From contig JAAYDF010000361.1 of assembly GCA_012729395.1 (NCBI GenBank), positions 1 through 64,000 on the forward strand: a stretch of 64,000 nucleotides of DNA, given 5' to 3'. The stretch's first letter is position 1. Each line of letters opens with the position of its first letter. Both the position numbers and the translations under genes were made by a program. The DNA is from Phycisphaerae bacterium. Lineage in GTDB: Bacteria > Planctomycetota > Phycisphaerae > UBA1845 > PWPN01. This document shows positions 24,124 to 33,140 of this stretch, piece after piece. Below the pieces are notes generated by a model. That model worked only from the letters and a program-made list of their open reading frames with translations. It was not told where the DNA came from and ran no database searches.

Positions 24124-24265
24124 CCGCGTCCATTCCGGCCGGGGACACCCCCCGGCCTTTTTCACATCATGGGCAACCCCGCCCTTCGGGAAATCGGTCA
24201 GTCGCCCCTGACGGGTCGACTGCGTTTGATGTCCGCCCTGGTCGCTCCGCGCACGGTTGCGGCGG

Positions 24266-24304
24266 GCAACGGCGTGCCAGGCGTACCTGATCACTGGCCG
24301 TTGC
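24266..24304 (+). repeat. 39-nt structured hairpin, family copy 3 (identical to copy 1)
   Basis: gcaacggcgtgccaggcgtacctgatcactggccgttgc. Confidence 0.85.
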
Positions 24305-24421
24305 CATGCCGCCGCTGCCCTTGGCGGACCGAACGCGGGCGGCGGGACCATGCGGTGAGTCGTCCCTGCGGGCCGACTCCGTTTGAAATCCGCCTGCGCT
24401 GACCGGCTTCGGTGGCGACGA

Positions 24422-24460
24422 GCAACAGCGTGCCAGGGGTACCTGTTCACTGGCTGTTGC
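24422..24460 (+). repeat. 39-nt structured hairpin, family copy 4
   Basis: GCAACA-GCGT-GCCAG-gggtacctgttca-CTGGC-TGTTGC. Confidence 0.85.
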
Positions 24461-24510
24461 TTGCCGTCGCGGCCCTGCGCCGTCCAGCATCCGGCGGCTT
24501 CCTCCTCATC

Positions 24511-24557
24511 GGGTTTTTGTTTTCCACCCGAAGCGGGTGAATGAAAAACAAAAACCC
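24511..24557 (+). promoter_or_regulatory. 47-nt long palindrome directly upstream of the SD of ardC, copy B (identical to copy A)
   Basis: Exact copy of 23787-23833, then ttattgaggaggaaagcacgATG. Confidence 0.8.
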
Positions 24558-24577
24558 TTATTGAGGAGGAAAGCACG

Positions 24578-25396
24578 ATGAAACGAGAACAAGTGAAACA
24601 ACTCGCGGACGACGCTCTGAACACGCTGGCCGAGGCGCTGGAACAGGGCAAGAGCGAAGCCTTGACCGACTACCTGGCCATGGTGGCAAAGTTCCACCAG
24701 TACAGCTTTCGCAACATCATGTTGATTGCGTCGCAGCGGCCCGACGCCTGCCGGGTAGCTGGATTCAACACCTGGCGGAAGCTTGGCCGCTTCGTCAAGA
24801 AAGGCGAGAAAGGCATTGTCATCATCGCCCCGATGGTGTTCAAGAAGCAGGATGCCGAGTCGGGAAGCGACGAGGAAGGACGGCGCCTGTGGTTCCGGGC
24901 CGCCTACGTGTTCGACGTTTCGCAGACCGACGGCGAGCCGCTGCCCGAGCCCGGCACGGTATCAGGTGATCCGGCCGGCTACGCCGAACGCTTGAAGGCC
25001 TTCATTGCGGTTCAAGGTATCCGGCTTGAGTACGCCGACACACTCGGCGGCGCGGATGGCAGATCGCACGGCGGCCGGATTGAACTGCTCAAAGGCCTCA
25101 CGCCGGCGGCGGAGTTCTCGACGCTGGCCCATGAGCTGGCCCACGAGATGATGCACCACGGCGAGAAGCGAGACGGCAGCACCCGCACCAGCCGGGAAAC
25201 CGAGGCTGAAGCCGTGGCCTTCGTGGTGTGTCGTGCGATCGGCCTGGAGACCTCGACCGCGGCACAGGATTACATCCAGTTCCACGACGGGAACACCGAG
25301 ACCCTCGCGGCGGCACTGGACCGAATCCAGCACACGGCCGCGGCGATCATCGAAGCCGTCACCGAGGAGCCGCAGACGGATGCACAGGCCGCCTGA
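24578..25396 (+). CDS. ardC: ArdC-like antirestriction / ssDNA-binding + zincin metallopeptidase domain protein
   Basis: YSFRNIMLIASQRPDACRVAGFNTWRKLGRFVKKGEKGI (ArdC N domain) and TLAHELAHEMMHH (HExxH). Confidence 0.88.
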   Translation: MKREQVKQLADDALNTLAEALEQGKSEALTDYLAMVAKFHQYSFRNIMLIASQRPDACRVAGFNTWRKLGRFVKKGEKGIVIIAPMVFKKQDAESGSDEEGRRLWFRAAYVFDVSQTDGEPLPEPGTVSGDPAGYAERLKAFIAVQGIRLEYADTLGGADGRSHGGRIELLKGLTPAAEFSTLAHELAHEMMHHGEKRDGSTRTSRETEAEAVAFVVCRAIGLETSTAAQDYIQFHDGNTETLAAALDRIQHTAAAIIEAVTEEPQTDAQAA

Positions 25397-25465
25397 GCGG
25401 CCTTCCTGTCTGGTCAAACGTGCCCGAGTCGGCTTTGTGCAGGCCGACTCTATCGGGACAGCGGT

Positions 25466-25489
25466 GAACGGGCACTGGCGTGCCCGTTC
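25466..25489 (+). terminator. Terminator-like hairpin downstream of ardC
   Basis: GAACGGGCAC-tggc-GTGCCCGTTC followed by tcgttgtt. Confidence 0.55.
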
Positions 25490-25676
25490 TCGTTGTTGAC
25501 TCGCCGTCGTTGCCCCGCTTGCGCGATCATGCCGCCCCCAGACACACCGGCCAAGTGCGCGAATTCGTTACGGTCTGTCTGTTGGCGGCGGGGCAACTTT
25601 CCGGCGTTCATCCCGTAATGTTACACTCCGACCGCAGAGCGCCATAACGCAGTAAACACTTCATCAGGAGGGAGTC

Positions 25677-25961
25677 ATGAGTGAGAACAAACCCATTCAC
25701 GCCATCAGCTACGGGGCCGTGCGGGCCGCGATCTGGCGAAACGATACGGCCAAGGGCGTTTTCTACGACGTGTCGTTCGCGCGGAGGTACCGCGACGGCG
25801 AAGCGTGGCTCAGCACCCACGTCTTCGGCACGCGCGACCTGCCGATCCTGGCCAAGGCCGCCCTGGACGCCCACACGTGGATTCAGAGTCAGCCCAAGGG
25901 AGACACGAACGCGGCCGAGGATCCGGCGGACCTGGATGTTTACGAAGGGCCGCCCTACTGA
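25677..25961 (+). CDS. Small protein, paralog of the 39279 gene
   Basis: KPIHAISYGAVRAAIWRNDTAKGVFYDVSFARRYRDGEAWLSTHVFGTRDLPILAKAALDAHTWI; SD aggaggg. Confidence 0.8.
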   Translation: MSENKPIHAISYGAVRAAIWRNDTAKGVFYDVSFARRYRDGEAWLSTHVFGTRDLPILAKAALDAHTWIQSQPKGDTNAAEDPADLDVYEGPPY

Positions 25962-26144
25962 TCGGATCGTGTGACCGAAAGACAGCTCTGGTGTCCAGAG
26001 TGCTGATCGCAGCGCAAGCCTCAACATCTGACATTGAGAGAATCGCAGGCGTTCGCCCGCATCGCACCCATCAGAGCTGTTCTTCGATCACACATTCGGT
26101 GTGACCCACTATGAAGGCCGAACTGCCGGGTCTGCTCATCCCCG

Positions 26145-26888
26145 TCAGTCCGGCCGGATATATACCACACAGCCCGCGGTCTTGATCACGAGTCGCGGGC
26201 TTCTTTCATTCGCACCGGCTGGCCGGCCGGTCGGGTACGCTTGCGAGGCGTACGGACGCGATCCTTGTCGGGTTGCGGCGCGTTGTGAGAGGTGGACGGC
26301 CCTTGAGGCGCCGTTTCGATGTGAACTCCGCTGCCGTTGGTCATGTTTGACCTCGCTTTCCGTGCGGCTTCCCATGACGACACTGGCTCTGGAGTAATAC
26401 CGCCGCAGAGTATCCCGAGAGCCCGCACCAAACAGCATCACCAACACGACGATGCCCATATCCAGCAGCCGCTCCGGTCCGATGGCCGCCACCGGCTGAA
26501 CCAGCCTGGCGACGGCCAGCAAGGTCAGAGCGACGAGGGTGTTCGAGTAGAACTGGTAGTAGCGGTAATGGTCCTCCACGATGGAGCCGAAGGCCCCGAG
26601 CTTCTCCTGCAGCTTCGATTCGTCCCACGGCGGGCGAACCAGGCCCGTCAGGTGATGCAGCCTGTCAATCACCGCCCACCGGATGGTGCTGGCCGTCAGC
26701 CCGGCCATCACCGACGCGAGCGTCAGGTACAGGAACCCGCCCACGGTCACCCCGGCCGGCTGAGCGGACACTCCCACCAGCCAGGCCTGGACGGTCGGCG
26801 AAACCATACCCACGGCCAGCAGCGTCACGAATCCCGGCAGGATATACGCGATCAGCAGGCCCCAATTTCTTCCGGTCACGTCCCTCAT
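26145..26888 (-). CDS. Integral membrane protein of unknown function
   Basis: Several hydrophobic segments; start at MRDVTGRNWGLLIAYILPGFVTLL or upstream. Confidence 0.6.
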   Translation of the reverse strand: MRDVTGRNWGLLIAYILPGFVTLLAVGMVSPTVQAWLVGVSAQPAGVTVGGFLYLTLASVMAGLTASTIRWAVIDRLHHLTGLVRPPWDESKLQEKLGAFGSIVEDHYRYYQFYSNTLVALTLLAVARLVQPVAAIGPERLLDMGIVVLVMLFGAGSRDTLRRYYSRASVVMGSRTESEVKHDQRQRSSHRNGASRAVHLSQRAATRQGSRPYASQAYPTGRPAGANERSPRLVIKTAGCVVYIRPD

Positions 26889-27042
26889 GGCCCGGGCCTT
26901 TGGCCCCAGCGGCCCAACGAGCCGCCTGGACCTGCGAAGCAACACGATGAAGACCGGCACAGGCCGCGGACGCCAGAGGGAACGATGATGATTATATTCA
27001 TATTATGTATGACATGCAACCCAAAAAAACGAAGAAGTGCGG

Positions 27043-27309
27043 TCACTTTCCCTTGCGGGAAGCGGGGAACCGGCCCGGCAGCAGCCAGATGTGCCCCTTC
27101 TTGCCCGTCTTGCTGTCCTCGAAGTACAGGTCGACACCGTCCTCAGAAGCCTTGAGCAGATCCTGATAGACCCGAATGGCCTCTCGAATGACCTCGGCGA
27201 CCGACTCCTTGCCGGTGGCCCGTTGCAACTCGGTGAGCTGGGCGTGGGTATCCTCGGGTAGCCAGAAGGTAAACCGTGTTTTGTCAGTGCCTTTGGACCG
27301 CGGGCTCAT
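27043..27309 (-). CDS. Ribbon-helix-helix-like DNA-binding protein
   Basis: TRFTFWLPEDTHAQLTELQRATGKESVAEVIREAIRVYQDLL. Confidence 0.7.
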   Translation of the reverse strand: MSPRSKGTDKTRFTFWLPEDTHAQLTELQRATGKESVAEVIREAIRVYQDLLKASEDGVDLYFEDSKTGKKGHIWLLPGRFPASRKGK

Positions 27310-27598
27310 GCGCCTTCCTCTTGTTCGTAGACTGCGTATACCACACCTTGACGGTTAGCAGGTCGGTGTCCCGACAGTATATCGAGGCCCGCCACCGCGT
27401 AGAAGAGCTTCCGCGCACGTGCGGGCGGTGAGACATCTGGGAAACGTCGAGGGCGAGCATTTTTCGCCAGGTCCGGGCCGAGCTTGAGCGGAAAGCGACT
27501 TCACGCGATGATTGGGGTAGAGCGCCGCGTGTCGCGGCCCGGCAAGACGGCAAAGGCCGCAGCCCCGGGGTCCAAAGCCTCAGAGAGGGCACGCAGGC

Positions 27599-28399
27599 AT
27601 GGTTGTGAAACCGACGACTGTCGAACAACTCCTTCAAACCATCCGCACCGCTTCCGATCCAGAGCGGGCTGCAGCCCTGGACGCTTTGGTGGAAGCGGTC
27701 TACGTTCGTCTGCGGGAGTACAAGGATCGCCATTTCCCGCGTCAGGACACGACCGGCGAGAACATCTCGGACGTCCTCCAGATGGCGATCAAATCCTTCC
27801 TGAGTGACGTCCGCCACGACCGCATTCCCCCGCAACTCAGTTGGGATGCGCTGGCTTTCGGCTACTTCCGCAAGAAGATCCTTGCGACCATGCGGAGATC
27901 CGCTTCTCGATCACGTGTGCTTCGCATGGCCGAGAATTCAAGCCTTGACCGGAAACCTGCCCCGCCGCCCGCGGAAGCGGATGGCTCGGAGCCGGCCATC
28001 GAGGCGGTGCTGAGCATCCTTCCGTCCGGCGATGGTTCGGCGACGGTATTTCGGGAACTGGTGGTCAACGGCAAGACCCAGAAGCAGGTCAGTGAGTCGC
28101 TGGGTCTTTCCGAACGGAGCGTCGGCCAGAAACGAGCCGCGATCCTCAACCATCTGGTCGATGCGCTGCTGGCCGAGGTCGAGTTGAATCCGCCCGTTCG
28201 GGAGGCCCTGCAGCTTGTTCTCGACCCGCGCACCCGCGTCCCAGCCGTCAGCCAGGGGCAAGGAAAACGGCTGAGCGAGTTTGAGCGGCGCATCATGGCG
28301 GCTGCCGATGCGGTCGGCGTGGAGGTGTCCGTCATGACGCGACGCGTCAACCAGGCCCTGGAACAACTTGCGGAGCAACTGCATGAACGCGAAACCTGA
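27599..28399 (+). CDS. ECF-type RNA polymerase sigma factor-like protein
   Basis: Sigma-2/sigma-4-like layout; region 4 'VFRELVVNGKTQKQVSESLGLSERSVGQKRAAILNHL'. Confidence 0.65.
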   Translation: MVVKPTTVEQLLQTIRTASDPERAAALDALVEAVYVRLREYKDRHFPRQDTTGENISDVLQMAIKSFLSDVRHDRIPPQLSWDALAFGYFRKKILATMRRSASRSRVLRMAENSSLDRKPAPPPAEADGSEPAIEAVLSILPSGDGSATVFRELVVNGKTQKQVSESLGLSERSVGQKRAAILNHLVDALLAEVELNPPVREALQLVLDPRTRVPAVSQGQGKRLSEFERRIMAAADAVGVEVSVMTRRVNQALEQLAEQLHERET

Positions 28400-30065
28400 C
28401 CCGGTTGAGATGGCCGCCGACGAGTTCCAGCACCTGCTCGCGTCGAGCCATCAGGAAGCCTTGGCCCATGTCTCACGCCTGCTGGACACGTTGCCGCAGG
28501 AGCGTCGATACTGGGGTGGCGTGCGTTTGATGGCCGACCACATGGCCGCCGTTTTCGACCGGCTGGGCGTTATCGATCCAAACCTGTACGCGGCATTCGA
28601 CACCGCGCTCGTTCAGGAAGCGGCCCGGGCAGTCCTTGCTGACATCGAACCCGCCAAAGGCCTTGGCCTGCCCGTGTTCCGGCAAGGTCCGCCGCGTTAC
28701 CTGCTCAGTCGTGCCATGGCCGCAGGCGGATTCGGATCGGTCTGGATGGCGACCGTGAACGGCCAAGACGCTTCCGTCGCGATCAAGACGCCGTGGGTGC
28801 TGACGGAGAATCCGCACTCCTGGGAGGATCGCGTGGGGATGCTGCGCGAGGAGGCGGCAATTCTGACCCGCCTGAAGCATCCCGGCATCGTCGGTTGTAT
28901 CGAGATGATCGCCGAGCCCGGCGAGATCGTTTACCTGGTCACGGAGATACTCCCTGGCGGCACCCTGGCGGCGCATGCCAAACCCGTGAAACTTCAAGCC
29001 GCCATCCGATGGGCCGCCCAAGTGGCCGACGCCGTGGACCACCTTCGGTCTGAAGCCATCGTGCATCGTGATCTCTCGCTCGGCAATGTCGGTCTGGACG
29101 GTGCCGGCAACACCAAGGTTTTTGACTTCGGCTTGGCCGTCGGGGTCGAGCAGCGTGCTGACCATGAAGGTCAGCGCGCCGGTACGCCCGGGTTCATGCC
29201 CCCGGAGCAGGTGTTTGGCGTCAGCCGCGAGTTGGGCTGCCGCTCTGATGTCCCCGCCGTCGGCGCCATGCTGTACGAGATGGTCACCGGGCATTCGCCG
29301 TTTCCAGACCGCGCGACTGAGAATGTGGCTGTCGATTGGATGTCCGGCGAGCTTCAGCAGCGGGCCGAGGCACAGACCGTTCCCGAAATCCTTCGCCCCA
29401 TTCTGAAGCGCTGCTTCGCCTACCATCAGGAGGATCGCTACCCGACCGCGGGCCAACTGGCGGGAGCCCTGCGGGCGCTGGCCGCGTTCACGCCGCTGCA
29501 AGCCTGGTGGGCGGGACGCAGTGCGGGAACGGCGTGCGTCTACGCGGAACAGGCCAGCGCAGCCTTCACACAACTCCAGCAGATGCCGGCCGAGAAACTG
29601 AATCCCAACTACATCGCCATGGCCTTGCTGCAAGGCGTCGGTGTCATCGAAGAATTCGACCGCATGGGCCGTCTGCTCGCGGCTCTCGCCGTGGAGCTTC
29701 CGACGCACGGGGAATTGCTGGACCCCCGACGTCGGATTCGCAAGCCGATCACAGCCGAGGAGCTTCCGGTTGTCGCGGCGGAGCTGGGCAAGCTGATTCA
29801 GGCTACCGACGAACTCGGCAACGTCGCCCGTCAGGTAGCGGTCGACTCCCCGCAGCCCGCACCCGAACTGTTTGAACTCGCCTGCATGGTTCATTCCCTT
29901 CCTGCCCAGGCCGAATGGCCTGACCGGATTGAGGAACTGACCGTCACGGCGGGATTTCCCGAAGCGTTGGCCACGTCGCTACACAGCGCCTGGACCGACG
30001 GCCCCAACCCACTCCAAAACGCGATTGCCGCGTGCGATGCCCACGCCGAAAGCGTGCTCGGCTGA
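28383..30065 (+). CDS. Hanks-type Ser/Thr protein kinase
   Basis: SRAMAAGGFGSVWMA, VAIKTPW, VHRDLSLGNVGLD, VFDFGLAVG, GTPGFMPPEQ motifs; start overlaps the sigma-factor stop. Confidence 0.9.
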   Translation: MNAKPDPVEMAADEFQHLLASSHQEALAHVSRLLDTLPQERRYWGGVRLMADHMAAVFDRLGVIDPNLYAAFDTALVQEAARAVLADIEPAKGLGLPVFRQGPPRYLLSRAMAAGGFGSVWMATVNGQDASVAIKTPWVLTENPHSWEDRVGMLREEAAILTRLKHPGIVGCIEMIAEPGEIVYLVTEILPGGTLAAHAKPVKLQAAIRWAAQVADAVDHLRSEAIVHRDLSLGNVGLDGAGNTKVFDFGLAVGVEQRADHEGQRAGTPGFMPPEQVFGVSRELGCRSDVPAVGAMLYEMVTGHSPFPDRATENVAVDWMSGELQQRAEAQTVPEILRPILKRCFAYHQEDRYPTAGQLAGALRALAAFTPLQAWWAGRSAGTACVYAEQASAAFTQLQQMPAEKLNPNYIAMALLQGVGVIEEFDRMGRLLAALAVELPTHGELLDPRRRIRKPITAEELPVVAAELGKLIQATDELGNVARQVAVDSPQPAPELFELACMVHSLPAQAEWPDRIEELTVTAGFPEALATSLHSAWTDGPNPLQNAIAACDAHAESVLG

Positions 30066-30263
30066 TCCCCGTTCGCCCCGCAGCGCGGCCGTAGACCAGC
30101 TGCTGATTGGACGTGGCCCTCTCCGTCATCCGGTCCCCGTATCTTGTGCCCGGCGATCGGCCGTTGCATTTTCTCGCAATTCTTCCCGTTCGACTTCGGA
30201 TTTGCGCGCCCCTGCGCAACTTCTTCCTTGAAGCCCGGCATTGGACTTCAGGAGGAAGATCGG

Positions 30264-30737
30264 ATGATTGATTTGACGAAGGAGCAGCTCATCACCTTCA
30301 AGGAAGCCACGCGGATTCTCCCGAAGCGGCCGAACGGCCGCCACTTGCATGTTTCGGCCATCTATCGCTGGGCTACCAAAGGGACGCGAGGCATCGTCCT
30401 CGAATCCCTTAGGCTGGGCGGCCGCTCTTACACAACTATCCAAGCTTTGGAGCGCTATGGCGATCGGCTTGCCTCAGCCGGCAAAGAATCGGTCTCGAAC
30501 ACGCCTCGATTCCGGAGTCGGACCCGAGAAGTTCAGGCCAGAGAAGCCGCCGAGCGCGTCCGCCAGGAACTCGGCCTGCATCCGCCCGAGCGCACTGACT
30601 GCAGGGCGGCGCCGTCTCTGCTTCACCCCATACACGACATGCACCTTACGGTGCAAGAGAAATCCGCGCAAGTCGAGGCAGCATCGCAGGTAGACGAGTC
30701 TACGGACGGTCAACAGCGGGAGGCGAGGACCGCGTAA
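30264..30737 (+). CDS. DUF1580-like protein (HTH-like)
   Basis: LITFKEATRILPKRPNGRHLHVSAIYRWATKGTRGIVLESLRLGGRSYTTIQALERYGDRL. Confidence 0.7.
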   Translation: MIDLTKEQLITFKEATRILPKRPNGRHLHVSAIYRWATKGTRGIVLESLRLGGRSYTTIQALERYGDRLASAGKESVSNTPRFRSRTREVQAREAAERVRQELGLHPPERTDCRAAPSLLHPIHDMHLTVQEKSAQVEAASQVDESTDGQQREARTA

Positions 30738-30770
30738 ACGGTCAAGTTGGAGAGGTTTACGGTGTCATCC

Positions 30771-31082
30771 ATGGCAACGGTTTCTTTCAAGCTTGACGAT
30801 GCTCTGTACGCGGAACTGCAGGAGCTCGCTGGGCAGCGGACCGGACTCAGCGCCAACATCCTGTGTCGCGAGATCATCATCGACCACCTGAAGGATGCTG
30901 GCCGCGAACGTGTCTGCAGCGCCCTGACCAAGATCGAGCAGGACCTCCAGCAACTGCACAAAGACGCGATCACCGGCACCTACGTGTTGCTGCTGATGGC
31001 GGGCAAGCTCACGGACCGTCAAGAGGCCAAGGCATGGATCGCCAAGAATATGCTCGGCCCCGCCCTGGAGGAGAACGGCTGA
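30771..31082 (+). CDS. Ribbon-helix-helix-like relaxosome accessory protein candidate
   Basis: MATVSFKLDDALYAELQELAGQRTGLSANILCREIIIDHL; stop overlaps relaxase start. Confidence 0.6.
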   Translation: MATVSFKLDDALYAELQELAGQRTGLSANILCREIIIDHLKDAGRERVCSALTKIEQDLQQLHKDAITGTYVLLLMAGKLTDRQEAKAWIAKNMLGPALEENG

Positions 31083-33091
31083 TGATGAAAGTGGCGAAAA
31101 TATCCAAGCCGACTTACTACCTGCGCGAGCAGTCGGCCGAATACTACCTCGGCGGTGAGTGGCCGGTACGCATTCTCGGGACCGCGGCTGTCGCACTGGG
31201 CATCGATGACCGCACCACCCGGGAGGGGCTGGCCAATCTTTTCGTGGGCTTGTCGCCCGACGGAACCAAACGCCTTGTGCAGGATCAGCAGTATCGCGAC
31301 GTTCACCAGGGTTGCGGCAAGGTTCGCCAGAAGAACGTCGGGTGGGACGTTACGTTCAGCCCGGACAAGCTCGTCTCGGTTTACTGGGCCATGGCCGATG
31401 AGGCTACACGCCGCAAGATCGAAGCGGCCCTTGAACACGCGGTCGAGAAGGCCATCGGCTATCTGGAGCGCGAGGCCGCGTTCACGCGACGAGGCCAGGG
31501 TGGCGCCCGTCGTGAACGGGCCAGGCTCCTCGCCGCCACGTTCACGCATCCGGCCAGCAGAGCGGGCGACCCGCAGCTTCACGTCCACGCGGTTGTATTC
31601 AACATCGGCCTTCGCCGCGACGGCACCACGGGCACCATCGTCAGCAAGCCGCTCTTTGACCATCAGAAGGTATGCGGCAGCATCTTCCGCACCGAGTTGG
31701 CCAACCGACTTCCGCCGCGGATCGCACAGTCGTTGGTAAACGCGGGCCACGACCGTGAGAGCGATCTTCTCGTGCGGGTCTGCGAGCACTTTTCAACGCG
31801 ATCCCGGGACATCAGAAAGCGGCTGGCTGATCCCAACCATACCGAGAAGGACGCAACCCGAGTTGCTCTGGCCAGCCGCCCGCCGAAGGGTCAGGAGCCA
31901 CCGCTCCAGGTCATGCTGGACCGCTGGCGTGCTGAGGTTCGCCAGTTCGGCATCGCACCGGAGGACATTCAGCGCTGGATTGAACGTCCTCTCACCGTTA
32001 CACCCAGACCTGAGTTCAAGCCCATTCTCGCCCAGGCCGTGCGGACGCTTAACGACGAGCAGGATGTGTTTGTCGAGCGCGACATCGTTCAACACGCGCT
32101 CGACGCCTCCACCGCATCCGGCCTCGATGCGGACCTGGTGATCACCGCCACCCGTGAGCACCTTCGCAACCGCCGCGACTTCATCCCGCTGGCCACGGTC
32201 CGCCAGCGAGTTGCGGGAGTCATTCGTGAGTTGAGGTACATGACTCGGGCGACGGACGACACGCTCGCGGATATCGAACGACAGATAAGACGACTCTCTC
32301 ACGATCGGACTTTCGTCATGCGCAACCACGTGGTCGAAGGATTGATCACGCAGTACAGCACGACCCGCCACCCGGTGCTGGAAGAGATGAAACACCACCG
32401 CGCCCAACTCATCCGGGCTGCACGCCGGCAACCGACACGGCCCATCGATCGCAACCGCATTCGAGAACAGGCGGCAGTGAGGCTTGATCCACGATGGGCG
32501 GTATACCTGCGAGGCCTCTTGCAGGCGCCCGGCCGCGTGGTGGTGATGAATGATTGGCCGTCTGCACATCGCGATCTGGCCCTCAAGGCCGCCGCCGAGG
32601 CCTGGAGCCGGTCGGGCCAGGTCGTTTTGGCCTGCACGCATCGGCTCAAGGATGCCAAGCGGCTGGAGGCCAACACCGGCATATCCACAGTCAGCCTGCG
32701 GCGCTTCGAACTCAAGAGTCGCCCCGATCTGCTCTTCCAACTGCGATGGCACGCAATGGGACTGGTACGCACCGCATTCGGAGCACCGGCCGCACGCCTG
32801 AGTCCGCCGCCGCTTGAAAGATCGCAAGTGCTCATCGTCGATCGTGCCGACACGCTCAGGCCGCAGGAGATCAGGATGATCGTCGAGGAGTCCGACCGGC
32901 ACGGGGCCAAGGTCGTGTTGCTGATGGCGCCGCGTGCTGATCACCACCGCGGCCGGAACCCCGCGACCGCGAACCTGCTGAGCCGCTGCGCTGCATCGAG
33001 CTGGCGGCATCCGGGCAGATCGTGGCAGCCCGACCTGACCGACCAGACGAAGCCGGCGGAACACCAACGGCCACAGGAATTGGAGAGGTAG
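31082..33091 (+). CDS. MobF-family (TrwC/TraI-like) conjugative relaxase with degenerate helicase-like C-terminal half
   Basis: GWDVTFSPDKLVSVYWAMAD; metal-binding HVHAV in DPQLHVHAVVFNIGLRRDG; C-terminal half aligns with RecD/AAA_30-like helicase but Walker motifs are lost. Confidence 0.88.
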   Translation: MMKVAKISKPTYYLREQSAEYYLGGEWPVRILGTAAVALGIDDRTTREGLANLFVGLSPDGTKRLVQDQQYRDVHQGCGKVRQKNVGWDVTFSPDKLVSVYWAMADEATRRKIEAALEHAVEKAIGYLEREAAFTRRGQGGARRERARLLAATFTHPASRAGDPQLHVHAVVFNIGLRRDGTTGTIVSKPLFDHQKVCGSIFRTELANRLPPRIAQSLVNAGHDRESDLLVRVCEHFSTRSRDIRKRLADPNHTEKDATRVALASRPPKGQEPPLQVMLDRWRAEVRQFGIAPEDIQRWIERPLTVTPRPEFKPILAQAVRTLNDEQDVFVERDIVQHALDASTASGLDADLVITATREHLRNRRDFIPLATVRQRVAGVIRELRYMTRATDDTLADIERQIRRLSHDRTFVMRNHVVEGLITQYSTTRHPVLEEMKHHRAQLIRAARRQPTRPIDRNRIREQAAVRLDPRWAVYLRGLLQAPGRVVVMNDWPSAHRDLALKAAAEAWSRSGQVVLACTHRLKDAKRLEANTGISTVSLRRFELKSRPDLLFQLRWHAMGLVRTAFGAPAARLSPPPLERSQVLIVDRADTLRPQEIRMIVEESDRHGAKVVLLMAPRADHHRGRNPATANLLSRCAASSWRHPGRSWQPDLTDQTKPAEHQRPQELER

Positions 33092-33103
33092 CAACACCAC
33101 GAG

Positions 33104-33123
33104 GCCCAGCCACGAGGCTGGGC
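33104..33123 (+). terminator. Hairpin between relaxase and methylase genes
   Basis: GCCCAGCC-acga-GGCTGGGC; terminator or leader, not resolved. Confidence 0.4.
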
Positions 33124-33140
33124 TGACACGGAGAGATGCG

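Noticed and set aside
24167-24460. Possible CRISPR array from recurring GTGCCAGG.GTACCTG units
   Set aside because: Only four units, spacing 118-531 nt, unequal spacers and a clear hairpin model; no cas genes.
23500-24651. 383-aa minus-strand ORF across the hairpin blocks, with internal repeats (RYAWHAVARR)
   Set aside because: The repeats reflect the palindromic leader copies, and the ORF runs antisense through the 23854 gene; no protein motif. Non-coding structure is a better explanation.
26101-26200. Possible IS or integron boundary near 26.1 kb
   Set aside because: No terminal inverted repeats, target duplication or transposase found.
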